From Planctomycetota bacterium (GTDB lineage: Bacteria > Planctomycetota > JAMOSO01), in NCBI GenBank assembly GCA_027063065.1, contig JAMOSO010000051.1:1-29700 (forward strand): a stretch of DNA of 29,700 nt, written 5' to 3'. The translations under genes were made by a program, and so were the position numbers. The notes under the pieces were generated by a model, which had not been told where the DNA came from, did no database searches, and saw nothing but the letters and a program-made list of their open reading frames with translations. Positions within the stretch are counted from its first letter, which is position 1, and every line of letters begins with the position of its first letter. Shown in pieces: positions 22,980-29,700 of the stretch.

Positions 22980-24077
22980 ATGAGCTACGAATTAAATAAA
23001 TACCTAGCCCCAATGAAAAAATTTGGTGCTTCTGATTTACATATCAAAAATAACGCTAGCCCGATATACCGTGTCAATGGAACCCCTAGACCAACTGATA
23101 GCCCTGCTTTAAATTATGAAACTATTAAAAAAATGGTATTAGAAATTTTAACAGATCAGCAAAAAGAACAATTGGAAACTACTGGTAGTACTGACTTGGC
23201 ACATTCGATTGAAAACGTGGATAGATATCGTGTTAATATTTTTAAACAATGTGGAGCTATTTCAATAGTAGCCAGAAGAATCAATGATGTTATACCAAGC
23301 GTAAAACAATTAAACTTACCAACTGCCGTCGAAAAAATATCCACATTTAAAGAAGGGCTAATTCTAATAGCTGGAGTCACTGGCTCTGGTAAATCTACTA
23401 CACTAGCTGCAATATTAGAAATGATTAATGCCAAACGAAAATGCCATATTTTAACAATAGAAGATCCCGTTGAATTTATTTTTACCGACAAACAAAGTTT
23501 TATCAATCAAAGAGAAATAGGCTTAGATGTTGATACCTTTGAAAATGCACTAAAAGGTATGTTACGCCAAGATCCTGATGTTATATTACTGGGAGAAATG
23601 CATGATGCTGAAAGTTTTGAAGCTGCCCTATCTGCGGCTGAAACAGGACACTTGGTCTTTGGCACAATACATGCCCCAAATGCAGTACAAACTATCAATC
23701 GCATTTTAGATTTATTTCCAACTGATAGACATAGGCATATCAGACGTATCTTATCTGGCTCTTTAAAAGGTATATTAGTCCAAAAGCTTTTAAAAGGTAC
23801 ACAAGAAACAAATCCACGTGTACCTGCTGTAGAAATTTTATTTCAAAATCCAATGGTTTCTAAAATTATAAATGAAGGCGAAGATGCCAAACTCGCACAG
23901 GTAATTGAAGGTAGCGCTAAAGTTGGTATGCAAAATTTTAATCAAAGTCTATATCAACTAGTAAAAGCAAAACTACTAAATGAAGAAACAGCTTTAAAAG
24001 CCAGCCCAAATGCCGAACAGTTAAAAATGAAATTTTCTGGCATAAACCTATCTCAAAGCGGTGGGGTCATAGGATGA
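22980..24077 (+). CDS. PilT/PilU-like type IV pilus ATPase
   Basis: 365 residues from ATG 22980, with AAGGA upstream. This hexameric ATPase family powers pilus retraction. Motifs: S-D-L-H-I-K near the start, Walker A G-V-T-G-S-G-K-S-T (from residue 132), Asp box T-I-E-D-P-V-E-F, Walker B V-I-L-L-G-E-M-H-D, His box T-G-H-L-V-F-G-T-I-H. The C-terminal element that in PilT reads A-I-R-N-L-I-R-E is P-M-V-S-K-I-I-N-E here, so it is closer to a PilU-type accessory motor or a divergent paralogue of the gene at 28278. It follows rsmE by 10 bases and overlaps the helicase gene by four, away from other pilus genes. Confidence 0.88.
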   Translation: MSYELNKYLAPMKKFGASDLHIKNNASPIYRVNGTPRPTDSPALNYETIKKMVLEILTDQQKEQLETTGSTDLAHSIENVDRYRVNIFKQCGAISIVARRINDVIPSVKQLNLPTAVEKISTFKEGLILIAGVTGSGKSTTLAAILEMINAKRKCHILTIEDPVEFIFTDKQSFINQREIGLDVDTFENALKGMLRQDPDVILLGEMHDAESFEAALSAAETGHLVFGTIHAPNAVQTINRILDLFPTDRHRHIRRILSGSLKGILVQKLLKGTQETNPRVPAVEILFQNPMVSKIINEGEDAKLAQVIEGSAKVGMQNFNQSLYQLVKAKLLNEETALKASPNAEQLKMKFSGINLSQSGGVIG

Positions 24078-26038
24078 AATATCGTGGATTTAAATTAGAT
24101 AAATTTCAAGAAGAAGCCATACACGCAATATCCCAAAACCACTCTGTTGTTGTTTCTGCGCCTACGGGCGCTGGCAAAACTTTAATCGCAGAATTTGCAG
24201 TTGAAAAAGCAATAAAAGAAAAACGTCAAGTAGTTTACACCTCACCTATCAAAGCGTTAAGTAATCAAAAATTTAGAGATTTTGAAGCATTATATCCCGG
24301 CAAGGTAGGCATTATAACGGGTGATGTAACACACAATAGAGATGCACCTTTAGTCATTATGACAACTGAGATTTTTAGAAATTGCGTGTTTGACAGCCCT
24401 GAAGAAATTGAAAATGTTTCAACCTTAATCTTTGATGAAGTACATTACATCAGTGATTTTGAACGCGGTACTGTATGGGAAGAAACCATAATATTTGCGC
24501 CACATCATATTCAAATAGTTGCTCTATCTGCCACAATACCAAACTTATATGATTTCTCAGATTGGATATCACATATTCGTAAAACTCAGGTTGTTACCGT
24601 CGAAGAACATAAAAGACCCGTTCCGTTAGAGCATCATTTATTTCATCCTCGTTTTGGTGAAATAAACTTAAAAAGATTAAAAAAATTTGGTTTACCGCGT
24701 AAAAAGAAACGATATTTTTTTGAAGATGATGGATTTGAACATAACATTATTGACTATGTAGTTGACTCAGAAAAACGTCTACCATGCTTAGTGTTTTCTT
24801 TTAATCGCGTATTATGCGAAACCTTAGCGACAAAAAACAGCCATAGAAAACTTTTAACTAAAGATGAGACAGAACACATCACTAAACGTTTTGATGAATT
24901 ATGCCAACGATTTAATGTTGATATTACAACAAATGAAAAAGCTTCTGCCATGCGTAAATACGCTAAAGGTGGTGTGGCATATCATCATGCTGGGGTTTTG
25001 CCAAGTTTAAAAGAAGTTGTTGAACAGTTGTTTACTGAGGGTTTAATCAAATTATTATTTACTACAGAAACATTTGCACTAGGTATTAATATGCCAGCAG
25101 CAGCAGTGATTTTTACAGGATTAGAAAAATACGATGGTATAAGTTTTGACATTATGACATGTCGTGATTATTTGCAAATGGCAGGACGTAGCGGTAGACG
25201 TGGTATAGATCCTATAGGACATGTATATAGCAATCTAAATCCTTTTGATGCGCGAGCCTATGATGTAGAAAGGCTATTAAAACTAAAATCAGAACCAATT
25301 AAAAGTAGGTTTTTATTATCCTATTCGACACTTATAAATTTAGTAAATAAATATGGCGAAAAAAACGCCATAAAGGCGTGCAACGATTCTTTTGCCGCTT
25401 GGCAACGCAAGGGTAAACAAAAAAAATTAATTGGCTACGAAGCTAAACAAAGGATACGTCTTTTAAATAAATTGGGACACTTAAATAATGATACTGTTAC
25501 TGCCAAAGGCAAATTAGCATCTAAAATTTTTGGGTATGAATTACAAATATCAGAATGTTATTTTGATGGTGTTTTTGAAAGCTTAAATCCAAAACAAATT
25601 GCCATATTAATTTGCGCTATTATTTTTGAACCACGCCGTGGCAAAGAGTATGCTCAATTACCAAAACAGCAAATAATACCCATATCAAAACGTGTTTCGC
25701 AATTAATAAAATATATTACCAAAACTCAACATCGCCTAGGCACACCAGATATTATAAGCCGGCTATCCTTTCAATTTTCCGCCTGCATTCAGGCTTGGTG
25801 CGATGGTGCTAGTTTTGAAGACTTAAGAAAATTAACTTCCAGTGACGATGGCGATATTATTCGCAATATGCGCATGGTAGTACAACAAATACGCATATTG
25901 CGAAAAGCTATCCGCGAAGACAAATCAACAGCAGATAAATTAATGAAAGCACAATTAATGCTAAATCGTGATGTGGTCAACGCCGAAGCTCAGCTATTAA
26001 CTAATTTGGGAGTTGCCACAACTGATGATAATTTATAA
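24074..26038 (+). CDS. Ski2-like superfamily 2 helicase
   Basis: 654 residues from ATG 24074 (overlaps the ATPase stop). Motifs in order: Q-E-E-A-I-H near residue 12, Walker A A-P-T-G-A-G-K-T (29-36), T-S-P-I-K-A-L-S-N-Q, T-G-D-V, D-E-V-H (121-124), S-A-T-I-P-N, then in the second lobe V-F-S-F-N-R, Y-H-H-A-G-V-L, T-E-T-F-A-L-G-I-N-M-P and Q-M-A-G-R-S-G-R-R-G-I-D. This pattern belongs to the Ski2/Mtr4/HelY group, mostly RNA helicases. The C-terminal 250 residues are helical with a short region resembling part of the DSHCT domain, but shorter than in eukaryotic members. RNA processing or decay is the likely field. The 3' end overlaps the converging kinase gene by six bases. Confidence 0.9.
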   Translation: MKYRGFKLDKFQEEAIHAISQNHSVVVSAPTGAGKTLIAEFAVEKAIKEKRQVVYTSPIKALSNQKFRDFEALYPGKVGIITGDVTHNRDAPLVIMTTEIFRNCVFDSPEEIENVSTLIFDEVHYISDFERGTVWEETIIFAPHHIQIVALSATIPNLYDFSDWISHIRKTQVVTVEEHKRPVPLEHHLFHPRFGEINLKRLKKFGLPRKKKRYFFEDDGFEHNIIDYVVDSEKRLPCLVFSFNRVLCETLATKNSHRKLLTKDETEHITKRFDELCQRFNVDITTNEKASAMRKYAKGGVAYHHAGVLPSLKEVVEQLFTEGLIKLLFTTETFALGINMPAAAVIFTGLEKYDGISFDIMTCRDYLQMAGRSGRRGIDPIGHVYSNLNPFDARAYDVERLLKLKSEPIKSRFLLSYSTLINLVNKYGEKNAIKACNDSFAAWQRKGKQKKLIGYEAKQRIRLLNKLGHLNNDTVTAKGKLASKIFGYELQISECYFDGVFESLNPKQIAILICAIIFEPRRGKEYAQLPKQQIIPISKRVSQLIKYITKTQHRLGTPDIISRLSFQFSACIQAWCDGASFEDLRKLTSSDDGDIIRNMRMVVQQIRILRKAIREDKSTADKLMKAQLMLNRDVVNAEAQLLTNLGVATTDDNL

Positions 26039-27175
26039 GCGTTCGCCTAACAAACCTTGATTCCAAAGCTCTAACATTTTCACTATTTGTTGAAAACTAG
26101 GCGAAACTCCTGTACGAACAAAATAACCACTAGTACAAACGCCTAACAACATACTTTCAAAACCATCTAAATCAAGCAATTGTGCTGCCATTGCACCAGA
26201 TCCAAAATGATCGCCTGCTCCAGTTGATATTAATGGATTTTGACAATACGGCCCCTTAACATAAACGGTTTCATTCTCGCGCGATATTGCTGCACCATCA
26301 TTTGGATGAATAATAACTTCAGCTATACCAGAATTTTTACGTATATAGTTAGCACATTCAGCAACATTTAGTGCCTCACGTTTATCATAAAAATTACCGC
26401 CATAAATATCGGCAATTTGCCAAGCCTCTTTTAAATTAAGACTAATCACACTATGGCAAACATTTGAAATATTTGTAAACATAGGAGCTAATAAAGCCCT
26501 ATCTTCAGAACTGCGAATATCAATTTCAGCCAAATCCATATAAAATAACATTTTTTGACCTGCGTGTTCTTGTGCGTACATCGTAGCCATATTAGTCCAT
26601 AATTCCGTGGCATGAATTATACGACTCCAATTTAAAGCAGCTGTAAAATGACTAGATTTCACCAACTTCCGCAATGCATCTTCGCCTATAATATTTAGCA
26701 TATTATCCCAAGTAACCGTTGCGCAATTTGACATATCCGAAGCCAACAATTTACCATCGCTAAATTCAAAACAGTCAGTAGTTGCTGGGTTATCAAATGA
26801 ATACATATTGATATTGCCAAAGGCTTCTTTAAAAATATTATTAATATTTGGATAACCTAATGCTCCTACATAATTTAAAGTGATATTGCCAGAAAATAGT
26901 TTATTTAATGCAACAGTCATTAAAGGCCCATTACCGCCATATTTTTCACCTTGACGGATAACCTCTGCAGATGTTGCAATACCAGCGGCCTTTGTTACTT
27001 TAGGGCCAAATTCAGCCATACTAGATGGGTTTACAAATCTAATAAAAGTATCAATAAAACCATCGTAACCCATAAGCCCCACTTTAGAACTAGAGTTTAC
27101 CTTATTTAATTTGTTACAAAAATCTGCCAAATTAGGCTGAATTTGTTTAAAATCGTTATATATTTGATATTCCAT
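26033..27175 (-). CDS. PfkB/ribokinase-family sugar kinase
   Basis: 380 residues from ATG 27175, with GGGGAG just upstream. The ribokinase fold is shown by V-G-L-M-G-Y-D-G-F-I-D near residue 33, G-G-N-G-P-L-M-T-V-A-L, a G-A-L-G-Y segment, and the C-terminal signature S-T-G-A-G-D-H-F-G-S-G with catalytic base D322. The chain is longer than typical PfkB members (about 310), with an extended middle (W-S-R-I-I-H-A-T-E-L-W). Substrate cannot be predicted: sugar, sugar phosphate or nucleoside are all possible. Last gene of a three-gene operon with the YtxJ-like protein and the 194-residue unknown. Confidence 0.8.
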   Translation of the reverse strand: MEYQIYNDFKQIQPNLADFCNKLNKVNSSSKVGLMGYDGFIDTFIRFVNPSSMAEFGPKVTKAAGIATSAEVIRQGEKYGGNGPLMTVALNKLFSGNITLNYVGALGYPNINNIFKEAFGNINMYSFDNPATTDCFEFSDGKLLASDMSNCATVTWDNMLNIIGEDALRKLVKSSHFTAALNWSRIIHATELWTNMATMYAQEHAGQKMLFYMDLAEIDIRSSEDRALLAPMFTNISNVCHSVISLNLKEAWQIADIYGGNFYDKREALNVAECANYIRKNSGIAEVIIHPNDGAAISRENETVYVKGPYCQNPLISTGAGDHFGSGAMAAQLLDLDGFESMLLGVCTSGYFVRTGVSPSFQQIVKMLELWNQGLLGERL

Positions 27176-27184
27176 ACTCCCCTT

Positions 27185-27517
27185 CTAAGCTAAAGCATTA
27201 GCTATAGCTTCTGGCATAATAGCTTGATGACTGGCATCATAAATAGCTTTGCCATCTTTTAAAATTATTAATTGCGGACTTTGATGAGTTACCCCTGTAT
27301 CTTCAGTGATTTTTGCTGATAAAGGTCGACTTTGTTGTATCACAAGTAAATTTACATCTTTAGTTATTTGTCCTGATTTTAAACCTTCCTCCACACGACT
27401 GTGAGCATGTAAAGATATTCCACAAGTATCACTATGTTTTAATATAATTACAGCTTCACTACTATCTTTTAAAGATTGCCACTGTTCTTCTGTTGTTAAT
27501 GGGATAAAATCTGCCAT
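27185..27517 (-). CDS. YtxJ-like monothiol thioredoxin-fold protein
   Basis: 110 residues from ATG 27517, with AGGAG upstream. The single cysteine C32 lies in K-H-S-D-T-C-G-I-S, matching the K-H-S-x-T-C-P-I-S active site of YtxJ (bacilliredoxin-like, DUF2847), and T-H-Q-S-P-Q-L contains the usual cis-Pro of thioredoxin folds. In Bacillus these proteins are linked to bacillithiol-mixed disulfides. Here the Pro after the Cys is Gly, and nothing shows whether the organism makes bacillithiol; another low-molecular thiol could be used. No signal peptide, so cytoplasmic. It lies 10 bases upstream of the PfkB-family gene. Confidence 0.85.
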   Translation of the reverse strand: MADFIPLTTEEQWQSLKDSSEAVIILKHSDTCGISLHAHSRVEEGLKSGQITKDVNLLVIQQSRPLSAKITEDTGVTHQSPQLIILKDGKAIYDASHQAIMPEAIANALA

Positions 27518-27553
27518 TTTAACTCCTATTGCTTAAATTTAATAAAATAAAAA

Positions 27554-28138
27554 TTATAACATATTTTCTGTAATGCTTACTTCCACTAAAGGTCCGTTAT
27601 CACGCTGTGCTTCTAGTAATTTTTTAGGCGTTGGATATGTAGCATTTAATGCTCTTACTAAATTTGCATGCTCCTCATCTTGCCAATCACAAGCTCCCAT
27701 GCTTTGTACTATTTTACCCAATTCAGTTAGCTTAATACCCTCAAGCCTAAAATTACAATGAATCACTCTAGCGTCATTGTCAGTACCCACTACTATTCTC
27801 ATTTTTTCTTGACGACGTAAAATGGCAAAATCTCTTGCCATACTTTCTTTTGCCAAGTTAAACCCAGTGGCTAAAACAATTTCATCATCTTCGTGCAAGC
27901 TCAATACTAAAGAAATATGCGAAACCTTTGGAGATTTGCAAGTATAAAGCGCTGAAGAAGACTTAGCATAAGCCTCCTTTGGTAATTTTGCAAAGGTAGC
28001 ACCATCTAATTTAACAACTAGATTAACCATTGCAATTGTCTCACCATTTTTTTGCATACTTTGGTATACAGGTACCAATGTATTATATTCTAATTTATTT
28101 AAAAACTGTTTAAATTCATTCGGTAAAGATACAGCCAT
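27554..28138 (-). CDS. Hypothetical 194-residue protein
   Basis: ATG 28138 is preceded by AGGA at good spacing. The sequence has no signal peptide or membrane helix and looks like a soluble alpha/beta protein: K-Q-F-L-N-K-L-E-Y-N-T-L-V-P-V-Y near the start, several strands (S-H-I-S-L-V-L-S-L; K-M-R-I-V-V-G-T), a helix with L-R-R-Q-E-K, and a C-terminal helical stretch (N-L-V-R-A-L-N-A-T-Y-P). I do not recognise a family. It heads an operon with the YtxJ-like protein (36 bases downstream) and the PfkB-family kinase, and is divergent from pilT across a 139-base gap that holds the pilT promoter and a single DnaA-box-like sequence. Confidence 0.65.
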   Translation of the reverse strand: MAVSLPNEFKQFLNKLEYNTLVPVYQSMQKNGETIAMVNLVVKLDGATFAKLPKEAYAKSSSALYTCKSPKVSHISLVLSLHEDDEIVLATGFNLAKESMARDFAILRRQEKMRIVVGTDNDARVIHCNFRLEGIKLTELGKIVQSMGACDWQDEEHANLVRALNATYPTPKKLLEAQRDNGPLVEVSITENML

Positions 28139-28228
28139 ATTAATTCCTAACGATAAAAAAATGAAATTTTACAATATTTATCCACAATCATCCATATTAA
28201 AGCAAAATTGTAAGATGAATTACTATGA

Positions 28229-28257
28229 TAGACAAAAATGCATTTATCAATTATAAT
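28229..28257 (+). promoter_or_regulatory. Predicted sigma70-type promoter of pilT-pilC
   Basis: TAGACA (28229-28234), a 17-base spacer and a perfect TATAAT (28252-28257). Transcription would start near 28264, with AAAGGAGG (28267-28274) right after it, giving a very short leader of about 14 bases before the ATG. Confidence 0.6.
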
Positions 28258-28277
28258 TTAAGAACTAAAGGAGGCAA

Positions 28278-29354
28278 ATGGCATATACATTAGAAGAATT
28301 ATTAAGAGCAATGGTAGATAAAGGTGGTTCAGATTTACACATTACTGCAGGCTCACCACCCAGAATGAGAATTGACGGCAAATTGCGAGCTATGGAAGAC
28401 GGTAACTACACACCGCAAATGAGCCAAGATATGATATATGCCTTACTTGATAGTGAACAAATTGCTAAATTTGAAAAAACTTTTGAACTTGATATGTCAT
28501 TTGGAATGAAAGGTATTGGTAGATTCAGGACAAATGTCTTTTATCAGCGTGGCGCGGTTGGAGCAGTATTAAGAATAATCCCTTATGAAATAATGCCTTT
28601 TGAAAAACTTGGTATAAGCCCTGAAGTATGTCGCAATATTGCCAATTTACCACATGGTTTAATTTTAGTAACTGGGGCAACTGGCTCTGGAAAATCTACA
28701 ACATTGGCATCCATAATTGATTATATAAACCAAACCCATGAAGGACATATTGTAACCATTGAAGATCCAATTGAATTTGTGCATAAAAATAAAAAATGTT
28801 TAATTAACCAACGTGAAGTTGGGGCTGACACACACGGCTTTGGACCTGCATTAAAACATATTTTACGACAAGATCCAGACGTTGTCTTAATCGGTGAAAT
28901 GCGAGATATGGAAACTATCGAAGCAGGACTAACCTTAGCCGAAACAGGACATTTAACATTTGCGACATTACATACGTCCGACTGTGTACAAACTATCAAC
29001 CGTATTGTTGACGTATTTCCTTCAAATCAACAACAACAAATACGCACACAATTGAGTTTTGTTTTAGAAGGCGTATTATGTCAACAACTTTTGCCCATCA
29101 GCAATGGCAAAGGCCGAGCATTAGCTGCTGAAATCATGTTGGCAACTCCTGCTATTAGAGCTTTAATTCGTGATGATAAAGCTCATCAAATACAAAGTTC
29201 AATTCAAACAGGTCAAAAAGATGGTATGATTACAATGAATAAAAGTTTATTTAAACTTTATAGCGAAGGCAAAATAACATACGATTTAGCTCTATCACGT
29301 AGTGGAGATACTGAAGATCTAAAATTAACATTTGATAGAGGAAATAATGCCTAG
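28278..29354 (+). CDS. pilT: Type IV pilus retraction ATPase PilT
   Basis: 358 residues from ATG 28278, with a strong AGGAGG upstream. PilT drives retraction of type IV pili, giving twitching motility and DNA uptake. Motifs: G-G-S-D-L-H-I near residue 17, Walker A G-A-T-G-S-G-K-S-T (133-141), Asp box V-T-I-E-D-P-I-E-F, Walker B V-V-L-I-G-E-M-R-D, His box T-G-H-L-T-F-A-T-L-H, and a recognisable A-I-R-A-L-I-R-D element near residue 290, corresponding to A-I-R-N-L-I-R-E. It is followed by pilC with an 8-base overlap, so pilT-pilC is one unit. A divergent paralogue lies at 22980. Confidence 0.95.
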   Translation: MAYTLEELLRAMVDKGGSDLHITAGSPPRMRIDGKLRAMEDGNYTPQMSQDMIYALLDSEQIAKFEKTFELDMSFGMKGIGRFRTNVFYQRGAVGAVLRIIPYEIMPFEKLGISPEVCRNIANLPHGLILVTGATGSGKSTTLASIIDYINQTHEGHIVTIEDPIEFVHKNKKCLINQREVGADTHGFGPALKHILRQDPDVVLIGEMRDMETIEAGLTLAETGHLTFATLHTSDCVQTINRIVDVFPSNQQQQIRTQLSFVLEGVLCQQLLPISNGKGRALAAEIMLATPAIRALIRDDKAHQIQSSIQTGQKDGMITMNKSLFKLYSEGKITYDLALSRSGDTEDLKLTFDRGNNA

Positions 29355-29700
29355 ATTTCTTTTTACTGCCAAAACGGCATCTGGACGTAAACTTTCGAAT
29401 ATTGCCATTGCCGAAGATAAAGAAGGTATCAGAGCGAGGGTTGAAGCTAAAGGACTTACTTTAGTAACAGCACGTGATATTAGTGGCACAAACTTGTTTA
29501 ATGCACCGCCAGCAGACAATGCAAAAGTATCGGATTTGGTTTTATTTACTCGTCAACTTGCCACAATGATTGGTGCAGGTATATCGCTTTTAGAAGCTTT
29601 AGAAATTTTAAAAGAACAAGCCGAACGTCCTGGTTTTATGGTTGCACTTGATGATATTATTGAAGATGTTCGCGGAGGCGCAGATTTATCTATCTCTCTA
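29347..29700 (+). CDS. pilC: Type IV pilus inner-membrane platform protein PilC/GspF, 3' part missing
   Basis: Partial: 118 codons are visible from ATG 29347 (GAGGA upstream) before the window ends. The N-terminal part P-R-F-L-F-T-A-K-T-A-S-G-R-K matches the Y-x-x-x-x-x-x-G start typical of the family. It is followed by a linker and the first GspF domain: F-T-R-Q-L-A-T-M-I-G-A-G-I-S-L-L-E-A-L-E (about residues 68-87) and D-V-R-G-G-A-D-L-S. PilC anchors the assembly and retraction motors at the inner membrane. Coupled to pilT by overlap, which supports pilus rather than type II secretion. Confidence 0.93.
   Translation, partial: MPRFLFTAKTASGRKLSNIAIAEDKEGIRARVEAKGLTLVTARDISGTNLFNAPPADNAKVSDLVLFTRQLATMIGAGISLLEALEILKEQAERPGFMVALDDIIEDVRGGADLSISL

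Noticed and set aside
28139-28277. Replication origin near the DnaA box
   Set aside because: Only one consensus box is present, with no cluster and no dnaA or dnaN nearby.

Overview
The window is AT-rich and densely coded, with no transposon, phage or CRISPR sequence visible. It looks like chromosome from a low-GC member of the PVC superphylum (Planctomycetes-Verrucomicrobia-Chlamydiae-Lentisphaerae). The main evidence is a 62-residue basic protein at 6806-6994 (minus), which matches the small signature protein described for that superphylum. A FecR-domain protein next to an outer-membrane barrel protein, type IV pilus motor genes and a GspC-like protein point to a Gram-negative envelope. A Lentisphaerota or Kiritimatiellota-like lineage is my best guess, but the sequence alone does not settle it.

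From 1 to 19.7 kb every gene is on the minus strand. Read in the direction of transcription, the order is: a large hybrid histidine kinase (19706-16638); nusA-infB-rbfA (16406-12373) followed by gspC-like, coaX and pyrE; gltA; an operon of SPOR-domain protein, DUF89 phosphatase, PVC signature protein, PLP aminotransferase, zinc-ribbon protein and queC (8533-4842); pgk; a 94-residue unknown with rpe, rsmD and a membrane protein ending at an intrinsic terminator (near 1550); and finally the outer-membrane barrel and FecR genes, which run off the left edge.

At 19.84 kb the direction changes. A tRNA-Phe gene leads a plus-strand cluster: S41 protease, tsaD, rsmE, a PilT/PilU-like ATPase and a Ski2-like helicase, most of them overlapping or abutting. 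A minus-strand operon (unknown protein, YtxJ-like monothiol protein, PfkB kinase) converges on it with a 6-base overlap. Canonical pilT and the start of pilC run off the right edge. No gene-free stretch exceeds 300 bases.

The strongest unusual signal is the nusA leader. A good promoter (near 16.5 kb) is followed by a strong intrinsic terminator just ahead of the nusA ribosome binding site. A second copy of the GTGGGTT segment upstream could pair with the terminator's 3' arm, which looks like an attenuator controlling the nusA-infB-rbfA operon. Other points worth a look are three copies of an A(E/D)D(I/F)FG motif in the NusA tail, substitutions at conserved CoaX positions, a Cys/His cluster in the kinase PAS domain, the gene company of the PVC signature protein, and the pairing of a pilus-type ATPase with an RNA-helicase-like protein.
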